Source: Deltaproteobacteria bacterium (GTDB taxonomy: Bacteria > Myxococcota > Myxococcia > SLRQ01). Taken from it: a stretch of DNA of 64,000 nt. The stretch is from the NCBI GenBank assembly GCA_029210625.1, contig JARGFU010000002.1, positions 163,190-227,189 of the forward strand, in the 5' to 3' direction. The notes beneath the pieces were generated by a model, which had not been told where the DNA came from, ran no database searches, and saw only the letters and a program-made list of their open reading frames with translations. Both the position numbers and the translations under genes were made by a program. Shown here piece by piece: positions 30,437 through 39,106 of this stretch (position 1 is the first letter of the stretch; each line of letters opens with the position of its first letter).

Positions 30437-30855
30437 GCGCCAGCCGACAGGACGCCGGCGCGAGCGCGGGCAGGAGCGAGCGGCCGGCCAGCCTCGTCTC
30501 GAGCAGCTACACCCTGCGCCTCGACGAGGCCGAGGGCGGCTGGCTGACCTCCAGCTGGCTCGGAAGGATCGGCGATCGTCACCCCTCGGTCTCCATCCAG
30601 CCCTACCTCGAGAGCTTGATGGACCACGCCTTCGAGGGCGGCCTGGGGCTCCACTTCAGGCTCGAGGAGCTGCAGCACTTCAACTCGTCCACCATCGCGG
30701 TGCTCGTCCGGCTGATCCACCGGATCCCGGAACGCCAGGGGAAGCTCCGCATCACCTTCGACCCCGACAAGAGCTGGCAGCAGATGTGCTGCGATGTCCT
30801 CGCCCGCTTCGAGGCGAGCGTGCCGGGGCTCGAGGTCCGGGAGATCCGTTCATGA
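30433..30855 (+). CDS. SiaC/STAS-like phospho-acceptor protein, copy 2
   Basis: 140 residues, paralogue of the protein at 29568: [19 protein letters not shown] and [12 protein letters not shown] align with its core, including the FNSST phospho-acceptor candidate. It has an N-terminal extension of ~25 polar residues that the first copy lacks. Two paralogues on either side of one kinase suggest two outputs, or one output and one decoy, for the same switch. Translationally coupled on both sides by ATGA overlaps. Confidence 0.65.
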   Translation: MSASRQDAGASAGRSERPASLVSSSYTLRLDEAEGGWLTSSWLGRIGDRHPSVSIQPYLESLMDHAFEGGLGLHFRLEELQHFNSSTIAVLVRLIHRIPERQGKLRITFDPDKSWQQMCCDVLARFEASVPGLEVREIRS

Positions 30856-32225
30856 GCGACGCGCGCACCCAGAACGTTGGCTCGATGCGGCTGGCCGACG
30901 GCTACCAGCACGCCTTGAAGGCCGCGGACATCCTCTTCGGCGGCTTCATGTTCCTGATGGTGGGGCTGGCCGGGATCGGTGTCCATCAGGGCGTCGCGCC
31001 GGTCACCGACCTCATCCTCATCCTGGGCTTCCTGGTGGTGAACATCGTCGTGGGGGAGGTGGGGCGCCGCCTCGATCGTCCCTTCCTCATGGAGGGCGTT
31101 CGGGTCTGCGTGGGCGGCGGGACGGCGCTGGCCGCCTACCTGATGGTCGCCGGTCCGCTGGGTCCCTGGTGGCCCGGCTTCGTCATCCTCTCGCTCGGCG
31201 GCTCCATCGGCTTCGGCCTGCTCACCCAGAAGCCCCACGGCGGCAGGGCCGTGGTCGCCGTCTACTTCTTCGCCTACCTCTTCGCCTCGATCGCGATGCA
31301 GTCGCCCATCGACTGGTACCAGATCGGCATCGAGGGCGGCCTGATCGCCATGCTCGGCCTGATGTTCGCCGAGATCATGTCCCTGCTCGGCCAGACCCTG
31401 CAGCAGGAGCACGAGCGCAGCCTCGATCTCCAGGCCGCCCGGGACGCCCTCTTCGCCGAGGTCGAGGTCGCCCAGGCGATCCAGACCCTGCTCCTGCCCC
31501 GGGATCCGAAGATCCCCGAGCACGAGGTCGCCGGCCGGATGGTCACCGCCACCGAGGTCGGGGGCGACTACTACGACGTCATCGACACGAGCAGCGGCCG
31601 CAGCCTGGTCGCCATCGGGGACGTCTCCGGGCACGGGGTGACCTCCGGGCTGACGATGATGATGGCGCGCACGAGCCTGGTGGGAGCGGTCGAGGCCATC
31701 CCCGACGCGCCGATCCCCGTCCTCTACCGGGTGCTCAACCGCTGCATCCGCCAGAACCTGGCCCGGATGAACCTCTCCATGTACATGACCTTCGCTCTGC
31801 TCGAGCACCACGGACGAGGCCGCTTCACGGCGGTCGGCCGGCACCTGCCGCTCTACATCTACCGCCGGGCGAGCGAGGCCATCGAGGAGATCGAGCTCTC
31901 GGGAATGTGGCTGGGCATCCTCGACGATCTCGAGCCCGATCAGCTCCAGGAGACCCACTTCGAGCTCGCCCCGGGCGATCTCCTCTTCCTCTTCACCGAC
32001 GGCATCGTGGAGCAGTTCGTCGGCGAGGAGATGTTCGGCTACGACCGGCTCCGGGAGCTCGTCCGCCAGCACGGCGCGGCGGGCTCCAGCCAGGTCATCG
32101 ACGAGGTGCTCGGCGGCCTGCGGGCCTTCTCCTCCGAGCAGGAAGACGACGTCACCATGCTCGTGGTGACGCATACCGGTGACGTTCAGCAGGCGATGGC
32201 CCTGAGCAACGGCGCAGCGGCCTGA
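30852..32225 (+). CDS. membrane PP2C-type (SpoIIE/RsbU) phosphatase
   Basis: 457 residues. Six hydrophobic helices lie between residues ~28 and ~190 (for example ILFGGFMFLMVGLAGIGV and FVILSLGGSIGFGLL), then a short linker helix (QQEHERSLDLQAARDALFAEVE) and a SpoIIE-type domain with VGGDYYDV, GDVSGHG, FTDGIVEQF and EDDVTMLVV, so the metal-binding Asp residues are present. Expected role: dephosphorylate one or both SiaC/STAS-like proteins encoded just upstream in response to a membrane or lipid signal. The start at 30852 overlaps the previous stop (ATGA). A 24-base gap with AAGGAGG follows, the only non-overlapping junction in the unit. Confidence 0.88.
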   Translation: MSDARTQNVGSMRLADGYQHALKAADILFGGFMFLMVGLAGIGVHQGVAPVTDLILILGFLVVNIVVGEVGRRLDRPFLMEGVRVCVGGGTALAAYLMVAGPLGPWWPGFVILSLGGSIGFGLLTQKPHGGRAVVAVYFFAYLFASIAMQSPIDWYQIGIEGGLIAMLGLMFAEIMSLLGQTLQQEHERSLDLQAARDALFAEVEVAQAIQTLLLPRDPKIPEHEVAGRMVTATEVGGDYYDVIDTSSGRSLVAIGDVSGHGVTSGLTMMMARTSLVGAVEAIPDAPIPVLYRVLNRCIRQNLARMNLSMYMTFALLEHHGRGRFTAVGRHLPLYIYRRASEAIEEIELSGMWLGILDDLEPDQLQETHFELAPGDLLFLFTDGIVEQFVGEEMFGYDRLRELVRQHGAAGSSQVIDEVLGGLRAFSSEQEDDVTMLVVTHTGDVQQAMALSNGAAA

Positions 32226-32249
32226 CGATACACCCCAAGGAGGTCGACC

Positions 32250-32798
32250 ATGAGAACCCGAGGAACTCGATACGGACTGAAGCTCGCGCACGTCGCGCCG
32301 CTCCTGCTCGGTGGGCTCCTGATCCTGCCGCTGCCCGCCCTGGCGGACGACGATGGGGCGGGGTGCCGGCCGGTCTCCGGCCGCTACACCGCCAACCCTC
32401 TACCTCCCTCGTCCTGCTTCTCGCCGGTCGGCTTCTGCACGGCCGGTACCCTCACCGGGGGGCTCCACGGGAGCTACACCTTCACGATGAGCAGCGCCCG
32501 ATCCGCGGAGGAGCCCACGGCGCCGGGGATGACCTTCTACACCGGGGTGAGCCTGGTGGAGGCGCTGGGAGGCTCGCTGGTGGGGACCGACACCGGGACC
32601 GTCGATCTCTCCCCCGTGGGCACGGGCCGGCAGGCGGCGCTGATCACCCTCACCGGCGGCGCGGAAGGGCTCGAGGGAACCACCGGCTACCTGACCCTGG
32701 TCGGGGAGCTGAGCCTGATGACCGGCGAGGTGCAGGGCCGCTACAGCGGCGAGCTCTGTGGTCCCGCGATCCAGGACCGTCACAGCGGGAGGCGATGA
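32250..32798 (+). CDS. small exported protein of unknown function
   Basis: 182 residues with a signal peptide (LLLGGLLILPLPALA) and a mature domain of ~150 residues rich in beta-strand and Gly: FCTAGTLTGGLHGSYTFTM, then ALITLTGGAEGLEGTTGYLTLVGEL. The pattern resembles small lipocalin- or allene-oxide-cyclase-like barrels, but no signature settles it. Four Cys residues could pair. An excellent AAGGAGG precedes the ATG by 8 bases. It ends overlapping the PilZ protein gene (ATGA), so it belongs to the nine-gene unit and is its only clearly exported soluble product. Confidence 0.7.
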   Translation: MRTRGTRYGLKLAHVAPLLLGGLLILPLPALADDDGAGCRPVSGRYTANPLPPSSCFSPVGFCTAGTLTGGLHGSYTFTMSSARSAEEPTAPGMTFYTGVSLVEALGGSLVGTDTGTVDLSPVGTGRQAALITLTGGAEGLEGTTGYLTLVGELSLMTGEVQGRYSGELCGPAIQDRHSGRR

Positions 32799-34873
32799 GC
32801 AGGCTGCTCGATCTCTGGGCCCCGGCCATCCCCGCGCGGCGGCCGGTGGGATACCGGCTCCCGGCCCTGCAGGGCGCCGTGCGGGTCCTCGACTGGCGGG
32901 AGGGCCTCCGCCTCGTCCGGCTCTCGCCGGTGGATCTGACCTGCCGCTTGCCGGGGACGCTGCCCGTGGTCGCCGGTAAGCTGCACCAGGTCCAGATCGT
33001 CTTCCAGGATCGCGTCCAGGCCACGCTCCAGGGGCTGGTGACGGGGGTGCGGGTCGATCCGGAGAGCGGCCAGCAGGAGGTCGACCTGAGCTTCACGCCG
33101 CTCACCCTCGAGGCGGGGCGCCGGATCCTGGCGGGGCTGCTGGCTCACCTGGGTGACACCGGCGGGGCGCCGGAGAGCGCGCCCCCGGCCTCCGGCGGGA
33201 TCACCGAGCTGATCCGCGAGGCGCGCCGCATCCGGACCCTGCTGCGGGGCCTGATCGACGAGCGGCCCCGGGGTCGGGTCGTCTCCGAGGACGGCCGGCG
33301 AGGGCAGGTCGCGCTGCTACCCCTCGCCGAGGGCGGCGGGGCGCCCCTGCGCTGGTCGGCCGACGAGGACACCCCCGAGCCCCCCTTCCAGCTGGAGCTG
33401 CAGGGCTACAACTCGATCTTTCACGTGCAGGTGAGGACGGCCCGGCGGGAGGGGGGACACTTCCTCGCGCCCTTGCCGACGATGATCGTCCGGCGCCGCA
33501 ACCGCCTCCACCGGAGAGTCGAGGTCGACGCCGGCGAGGTGAGTCTGCGTCACCCGGTCTGGCCCGGGCACTCGGTCCGGGGGCGCATCGTCGATCTCTC
33601 CCACGAGGGGCTGGCCTTCGAGGCCGACCCGGTGGAGGACGTCCTCTATCCGGGCCTCGTCCTGCCCCGGCTGGAGGTGGCGCTGCCGGGGGAGCCACCG
33701 ATCACCTGCTCCGCGCAGGTCCGCCACCTCCTCCCCGCCGGTGAGGCGCAGGCCGGGCGCTGTGGCCTCTGGCTCTCCCCGAGCTCGCCCGTCGATCGGG
33801 AGCGATGGATCGCCGCCCTCGCGCGGCGCCTCTACCCGGGCTCGGAGGTGGCCCGAGATCGAGCCGGTGAGCTGTGGGAGGTGTTCCGGGACTCCGGCTA
33901 CTTCGGGCTCTCCGATCAGCGCGAGGCCCACTTCGTCCAGCTGCGAGAGAGCTTCACGCACTTCTGCCACAAGCTCGGCCGGGCCCCGGGGGTGGGCTAC
34001 CAGGTGGTCCACCGCTTCGACGGAGTCGCCCGGGGAACCGTCACCATGGTCAAGCCCTACGCCGGCACCTGGGTGGGCTATCAGCTGGCGAGGAGGGACG
34101 TCAGCGGTGACGACGCGCGCCAGGCGCGGCGGGTGCTGCGCGAGGTCGTCCTCCATGGCTACGAGCACGCGATGACCGATCCGGGCTTCCGGTGGTTCGT
34201 CACCTGGATCCAGACCGAGGGCCGCTTCTCCCGCCTGCTGATGAACGATCTGACCCGGCGCTACACCCACGACCGGGACCGGGCCTGCCTGCTTCGCTTC
34301 CGGGCCTTCCAGGCCGCCTGTGACGAGGGCGAGCCGCGCTTCGAGGTGGGGCCGGAGGTCTCGGAGGCGACGCCCTGGGAGCTGCAGGAGCTGCTCTCGG
34401 CGCTCGCCCGGATCCGGCCGAGGCCCTACCTCGAGGCCCACGACCTGGTCGCCGGCCGACTCGAGCTCGGGGAGGCGTCGGCCCGCTGGGGCGCCGCGAG
34501 GCTTCAGCGCGAGCGGGCGATCCTGATCGCTCGTCGGCAAGGCCTCCCCCGGGCGGCGGCGGTGCTCGAGGTGGTCGAGGCCGGCGCTCACCTCTTCGGG
34601 CTCTTCGATCTGGTGCGCCTCTTTCCTCTCATCGAAGGGGGCGAGCGACACTTCCAGGAGCTGCTCCAGGCGGCCCGGGACTGGTATCGGATCCGGGGGA
34701 AGCACCGCTTCACCTACTTCTGCGAGACCCGGGAGACCGCCCACGCCACCGAGCTCGGGATGAAGGATCTGGGGGAGGCCGATCTCACGGTCCTCTCGGC
34801 CGAGCTGATGCCCGAGCAGCTGGAGCACGCCTGGGAGGTCACCTTCAGCCCACCCCTGGAGGTGAAGCCATGA
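32795..34873 (+). CDS. PilZ-domain protein with possible GNAT/FeeM-like domain
   Basis: 692 residues. The N-terminal ~110 residues are beta-rich and PilZ-like or PilZN-like (GAVRVLDWREGLRLVRL). A clear PilZ domain starts near 231 with RRRNRLHRRVEV and GRIVDLSHEGLAFEAD, that is Arg-x3-Arg and Asp-x-Ser-x-x-Gly, the c-di-GMP-binding signature. From ~370 to ~520 the strand-helix pattern (VVHRFDGVARGTVTMV, WVGYQLARR, then GRFSRLLMNDL) recalls GNAT N-acyltransferases such as FeeM-type N-acyl amino acid synthases; this is tentative. The last ~170 residues are unassigned. It may be a c-di-GMP-controlled acyltransferase. Coupled by ATGA overlaps on both sides. Confidence 0.68.
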   Translation: MSRLLDLWAPAIPARRPVGYRLPALQGAVRVLDWREGLRLVRLSPVDLTCRLPGTLPVVAGKLHQVQIVFQDRVQATLQGLVTGVRVDPESGQQEVDLSFTPLTLEAGRRILAGLLAHLGDTGGAPESAPPASGGITELIREARRIRTLLRGLIDERPRGRVVSEDGRRGQVALLPLAEGGGAPLRWSADEDTPEPPFQLELQGYNSIFHVQVRTARREGGHFLAPLPTMIVRRRNRLHRRVEVDAGEVSLRHPVWPGHSVRGRIVDLSHEGLAFEADPVEDVLYPGLVLPRLEVALPGEPPITCSAQVRHLLPAGEAQAGRCGLWLSPSSPVDRERWIAALARRLYPGSEVARDRAGELWEVFRDSGYFGLSDQREAHFVQLRESFTHFCHKLGRAPGVGYQVVHRFDGVARGTVTMVKPYAGTWVGYQLARRDVSGDDARQARRVLREVVLHGYEHAMTDPGFRWFVTWIQTEGRFSRLLMNDLTRRYTHDRDRACLLRFRAFQAACDEGEPRFEVGPEVSEATPWELQELLSALARIRPRPYLEAHDLVAGRLELGEASARWGAARLQRERAILIARRQGLPRAAAVLEVVEAGAHLFGLFDLVRLFPLIEGGERHFQELLQAARDWYRIRGKHRFTYFCETRETAHATELGMKDLGEADLTVLSAELMPEQLEHAWEVTFSPPLEVKP

Positions 34874-37161
34874 CCCCGCTCCCCCCACTGCGCGACGCTC
34901 CGGCAGAGCCCCGCCCTGGCGCGTGGGCGCCGCTCCGCTTCCCGGCCGACGAGCCGGCGGCGGTCGCCGAGGTGGAGCGCCTCATCGCCGAGCGGCGGGC
35001 GATCTTCGTCCACGACACCCTCGATCTGCAGCTCGCCGAGCTGGTCGACTCCCGCACCCCGGGGCACAAGCTCCAGGGCGCGGAGCTCGCTCGAGCGGTG
35101 GACGCCTTCCTCGAGGGGCGCCCCTCGGTGAGCTACGGCAACTGGTTCTACTACCCCTGGTCCGGCCGCCTGATCCGGGTGCTCCCCGAGGGGCCCTTCC
35201 GGTGGCTGCGGAGCAACCGGAACCGCAACAAGATCACCGAGCCCGAGCAGGCCTCTCTCCGCCTTCGCACCCTCGGGATCGTGGGGCTCTCCGTGGGGAG
35301 CGCCACGGCGATGACCCTCGCCATGGAGGGGGTCGGGGGGACCCTGCGCCTGGCCGACTTCGACTCCCTCGATCTGGGCAACCTGAACCGCCTCCGGGCG
35401 CCCCTGCACGCCCTCGGTGAGAACAAGGCGGTGATCGCCGCCCGGCAGATCGCCGAGCTCGATCCCTACCTGCGGGTGGAGGTCTTCGCCGAGGGCGTGA
35501 CCGAGGCGAACCTCGAGCGCTTCCTGCTCGGCGACGGAGCCGAGGGCTGGCCGCGGCTGGATCTGCTGATCGAGGAGTGCGACGACCTCTACCTGAAGGT
35601 GGCTCTGCGCGAGCGCGCCCGGGCGGCGCAGATCCCGGTGGTGATGGAGACCTCCGACCGGGGGCTGGTCGACATCGAGCGCTTCGATCTCGAGCCGGAG
35701 CGGCCGCTGCTCCACGGGCTGGTCGGCGACCTGAAGGCCGAGTCGCTCCGCGGCCTGACGACCTACGAGAAGGTCCCGATCGTCCTGCAGCTGTTGGGCG
35801 AGGACGCGGTCTCACCGCGCCTGGCCGCCTCGATGGTCGAGATCGACAGCACCCTGAAGACCTGGCCCCAGCTGGCCTCGGCGGTCTCCCTCGGCGCGGC
35901 GCTGGGCACCGACGTGGCGAGGCGCATCCTGCTCGACCAGCTGCGCATCTCCGGCCGCTTCTACGTCGATCTCGAGCAGGCCATCCCGGACTCGCCGGGC
36001 GAGGCCGGGGCGCCTGCCTCGCGACCCGCAGAGCGCGAGGGGGCCGACGCCGCGCCCGCGCGCACTCCCGGGCCGCCGCGGGTCGAGAGCCGGGGAGACC
36101 TCGGGTCGATCCGGTCGCTGGTGGCCTTGGCGGTGCTGGCCCCCTCGGGGGGCAACTGTCAGCCCTGGCGCTTCAGCTGGAACGGCGAGCGGCTGCGCTG
36201 CCACCACGACCGCGCGCGCTCGGCCTCCTTCCTCGACTGGGAGGACAAGGCGGCGCACCTCGCCCTCGGCGCCGCGGTGGAGAACATGATCCTGGGGGCC
36301 GGCGCGCTCGGCCTCGCGCTGAGGGCGGAGCCCTTCCCCCTTCCCGGGGACGCCGCCGTGGTCTGCGACCTCTGGCCCACGGCCTCGCCGGGGGGCCCCG
36401 TCGACGACCCCCTGGCCGCCGCCATCCCCCTGCGCTGCACCAACCGCCGCCTCGGTCCACGAGCGCCCCTCGAGCCGCGGCTGCGAGACGCTCTCTCGTC
36501 CGCCGCCGGCGCGCTCGGGGTCGAGCTCTCCCTCGTGGAGGAGCCCGCCACGCTCGAGCGCCTGGGGCGGCTGCTCGGGAGGGGGGACCGCATCCGCTTC
36601 CTGAACGAGCAGATGCACCGCGAGATGATGAGCGAGATCCGGTGGAGCGAGGAGGAGGCCCGCCGCACCGGCGACGGCATGGACGTCGCCACCCTGGAGC
36701 TGACGCCCACCGATCTGGCCGGCATGAAGCTCACCCGCGGCTGGCGGGTGATGGAGCTGGTGGGCCGGGTGGGGGGCGGGCGAGCGCTGGAGAAGCCGAG
36801 CCGCAAGGCGCTCGCGGCGGCGAGCGCGGCCGGCCTCGTCCGGCTGCCCGGGCGAGGGCCCGGGGAGGCCTTCCTCGGGGGGCGGGCCATGCAGCGGGTC
36901 TGGCTGGCGGCCACCGCGGCGGGCTGGGCCTTCCAGCCGATGACCGCGATCACCTACCTCTTCGAGCGGCTCATCGACGGAGGAGAGGGGCTCTCCCGCA
37001 CGGAGCGCGCCGAGCTCGAGCAGCTCTGGCTGGAGCACCAGGAGATCTTCGGCACCGGCCCCGGGGAGACCCAGGCGATGCTCTTCCGTCTGGCCCGGGC
37101 CGAGCCTCCCACCGAGCGCGCGCTGCGGCGCCCGGTGGAGGAGGTCTTCTCGATCGAGTAG
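34870..37161 (+). CDS. ThiF/E1-like plus nitroreductase fusion (Rv1355c-type)
   Basis: 763 residues. The E1/ThiF/MoeB part (~100-370) has GIVGLSVGSATAMTLAMEGVGG for ATP, LADFDSLDLGNLNR with the adenylation Arg, and EECDDLYLKVALRERAR; no clear zinc Cys pairs or catalytic Cys were found. An Ala/Pro/Arg linker (~375-405) leads to a nitroreductase-like flavin domain (~410-740) starting SLVALAVLAPSGGNCQPWRF. The same two-domain order is known from Mycobacterium tuberculosis Rv1355c, whose function is not established. It overlaps the PilZ gene by ATGA and ends the unit, 7 bases from a convergent gene. Adenylation coupled to flavin oxidation is the chemistry to expect; the substrate is unknown. Confidence 0.82.
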   Translation: MTPLPPLRDAPAEPRPGAWAPLRFPADEPAAVAEVERLIAERRAIFVHDTLDLQLAELVDSRTPGHKLQGAELARAVDAFLEGRPSVSYGNWFYYPWSGRLIRVLPEGPFRWLRSNRNRNKITEPEQASLRLRTLGIVGLSVGSATAMTLAMEGVGGTLRLADFDSLDLGNLNRLRAPLHALGENKAVIAARQIAELDPYLRVEVFAEGVTEANLERFLLGDGAEGWPRLDLLIEECDDLYLKVALRERARAAQIPVVMETSDRGLVDIERFDLEPERPLLHGLVGDLKAESLRGLTTYEKVPIVLQLLGEDAVSPRLAASMVEIDSTLKTWPQLASAVSLGAALGTDVARRILLDQLRISGRFYVDLEQAIPDSPGEAGAPASRPAEREGADAAPARTPGPPRVESRGDLGSIRSLVALAVLAPSGGNCQPWRFSWNGERLRCHHDRARSASFLDWEDKAAHLALGAAVENMILGAGALGLALRAEPFPLPGDAAVVCDLWPTASPGGPVDDPLAAAIPLRCTNRRLGPRAPLEPRLRDALSSAAGALGVELSLVEEPATLERLGRLLGRGDRIRFLNEQMHREMMSEIRWSEEEARRTGDGMDVATLELTPTDLAGMKLTRGWRVMELVGRVGGGRALEKPSRKALAAASAAGLVRLPGRGPGEAFLGGRAMQRVWLAATAAGWAFQPMTAITYLFERLIDGGEGLSRTERAELEQLWLEHQEIFGTGPGETQAMLFRLARAEPPTERALRRPVEEVFSIE

Positions 37162-37168
37162 CGGGCGC

Positions 37169-38968
37169 TTACCGGCGGCCCGGCCGGTCGTACTTGGCGT
37201 CCCGCTGCTCGATGATGACCCGCTGCACGTCGAGGGGGTTCTCCGGCGCGTTGTCCGCGAACCAGTCGACGAGGCGGTTGTAGTTCTTCTCCATCTTCTT
37301 GCGGATGAGCTTCTCGGTGGGCAGGCAGCGGGCGGCGTAGGCCTTGTTCTCCTGCTGCTCGAGGCGGTCGAGCTGCGCGTTGGCCTGCTTCACCTCGTGG
37401 ATGTACTTGGCGTTGTCCTTCTTCTTGTTCGCCGCCCGGTACTTCGGCGCGAACTGCTTGTAGAGGGCGTCCTTGCACTGCGCGAGCTTGCGGGCCTGGG
37501 CGTCGTGGGAGCCGTCGAGGCCCCAGCAGCCCTTGAAGGCCCAGGCGTTGCCGAAGGTGCGGGCGGCGGGGGCCACCGAGCTGATGCTCTTCCACTGCAC
37601 GCGGCTGTCGCCGCCGTTGAGGGTCTTCACGGTGAGCCACATGTCGTCGTCGCTGCTGCGCATGAGCGGCTCGTTGCCCGCGTAGACGGGGGCGCCCGGC
37701 ACCGGCCGGGTCCAGTACTGGAACTTGTGCTCGGGGCTGCAGGGATCGGGCGCCGAGACGCCCATCCGGGTGGCGATGGCCATGGGGAAGTCGGCCCGCT
37801 TCCACTTCACCAGCGTCCAGTGGATCGAGTTCTTGGTGCCGGCGAAGGTGAGGCTGCCGGCGCGGGTGGCCTTCAGCGCCTTGTTGGCGCAGAAGCCGGA
37901 GATGCGGCCGACCGGGCTCTTCCAGAGGCCGAAGCCGAGGCCGTGGGTGGGCAGGGTGTACTTCCAGTCGAGGTCGGTCTTCTCCGACCCGCTGTCGGTC
38001 TTCCACTTGCCGAGCATCGCGTAGCACTCGCCCTCGGCGGCCGGGATGGAGACCGTCATCTGCTTGCCGACGGTGTCGCCGCTCTTCACGTGCTCGGCGC
38101 CCATGGCCGCCGCGATGGCCGCGCCGTCGCCGGTGAGCCAGGCGTTGTAGACCCGCACGTACCAGAGGTGCTCGCCGTACCAGGCCTGGGCGGTGGGCTT
38201 GAAGCCGTTGACCGTCGCCAGCACGCCCTCGAAGTCGGCGATCTGCTTGTCGTCGATCGGGGCCTCCTTCTTCTGCATGATGCCGTCCCAGTACTTCAGG
38301 GTCTTGTCGAGCCAGTCGAGCTGCTGGCTCTGGGCCTGCATCTCGGCGGAGCTGGCGGCCTTCGCGGCCTTCAGGGCCCCGGACTCGGCCAGCTGCTGGT
38401 TGCGGGTGAAGGCGGCGGCGGCCTGCTCGGACATCCACTGGGCGTCGCGCTGGGTCCAGTCGGCGGCGCCCGCCAGGTAGGCGTCGGTGGCGGCCTTCAG
38501 CTGCTGGAGGGCGGCGTCCTCGACGACCTTGCCCGAGTCGTGGGCCATCTTCACCGGCTCGTAGGCCTGGCAGACCGGCAGCTGGAGCTTGCCCTGCTGC
38601 ACCTTGGCGTCGAACTCGGCCCAGTAGCGCTCCACGTTCTGCCAGGCGTCGAGCTTCATCAGCTTCTCGTCGATCTTCGCCGAGAGCTCCTGGTGGATCT
38701 GCAGCGCCTCGGCGAAGCGGGCGCCCTTGGACTCGCAGCCCTCGCGCCAGGAGCTGGCGACCTTGTTCGAGCCCTCCTGGGAGCGGCGGTTCACCTCCGA
38801 GAGGGTCTCCCGCTGCTCCTTGGAGGGCTTGCGGGGATCGAAGGAGCCGAGGTCGACCTTGCTCGAGCCGCCGCCGAGCTTGATGCCGAACTGGGCGGAG
38901 GCCGCGCCGGGCAGGAGGAGGGTGAGCGCCAGGGTGCAGGGGACGAGCGAGGCGAGGAGGCGGTTCAT
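37169..38968 (-). CDS. exported protein of unknown function, 599 residues
   Basis: Not recognised. A signal peptide (LALTLLLPGAASA) is followed by a Ser/Gly stretch, a helix-rich N-terminal half with coiled-coil-like segments (about 45-230), and a central beta-rich part with several Trp and Cys (WKYTLPTHGLGFGLWKSP; CANKALKATRAGSLTFAG). The C-terminal ~120 residues are Lys/Arg-rich and helical. It is probably periplasmic. A TTGACC hexamer (39036-39041, minus strand), 17 bases, then GACAAA could be its promoter, and GGAG precedes the ATG. It is convergent with the E1-nitroreductase gene and divergent from the lipoprotein at 39107. Confidence 0.7.
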   Translation of the reverse strand: MNRLLASLVPCTLALTLLLPGAASAQFGIKLGGGSSKVDLGSFDPRKPSKEQRETLSEVNRRSQEGSNKVASSWREGCESKGARFAEALQIHQELSAKIDEKLMKLDAWQNVERYWAEFDAKVQQGKLQLPVCQAYEPVKMAHDSGKVVEDAALQQLKAATDAYLAGAADWTQRDAQWMSEQAAAAFTRNQQLAESGALKAAKAASSAEMQAQSQQLDWLDKTLKYWDGIMQKKEAPIDDKQIADFEGVLATVNGFKPTAQAWYGEHLWYVRVYNAWLTGDGAAIAAAMGAEHVKSGDTVGKQMTVSIPAAEGECYAMLGKWKTDSGSEKTDLDWKYTLPTHGLGFGLWKSPVGRISGFCANKALKATRAGSLTFAGTKNSIHWTLVKWKRADFPMAIATRMGVSAPDPCSPEHKFQYWTRPVPGAPVYAGNEPLMRSSDDDMWLTVKTLNGGDSRVQWKSISSVAPAARTFGNAWAFKGCWGLDGSHDAQARKLAQCKDALYKQFAPKYRAANKKKDNAKYIHEVKQANAQLDRLEQQENKAYAARCLPTEKLIRKKMEKNYNRLVDWFADNAPENPLDVQRVIIEQRDAKYDRPGRR

Positions 38969-39012
38969 GGGATCTCCGGAGAGGAGCGGGGGGAGCAGGG
39001 GTGAGCCGGGGT

Positions 39013-39058
39013 TTTGTCCGCCAGGGCACGGAGAGGGTCAAGTGAGCGGGATCACTTG
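39013..39058 (-). promoter_or_regulatory. candidate promoter with overlapping dyad
   Basis: On the minus strand TTGACC (39041-39036), a 17-base spacer and GACAAA (39018-39013) could serve the 599-residue exported protein. CAAGTGA (39039-39045) and TCACTTG (39052-39058) form a perfect 7-base inverted repeat with a 6-base centre that overlaps the -35 hexamer, as an operator would. It lies between divergent genes. Confidence 0.4.
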
Positions 39059-39106
39059 CGGCAGGGATCCCGGCGGGGTCCAATGAAGGGCAGGAGGAGG
39101 GTCACC

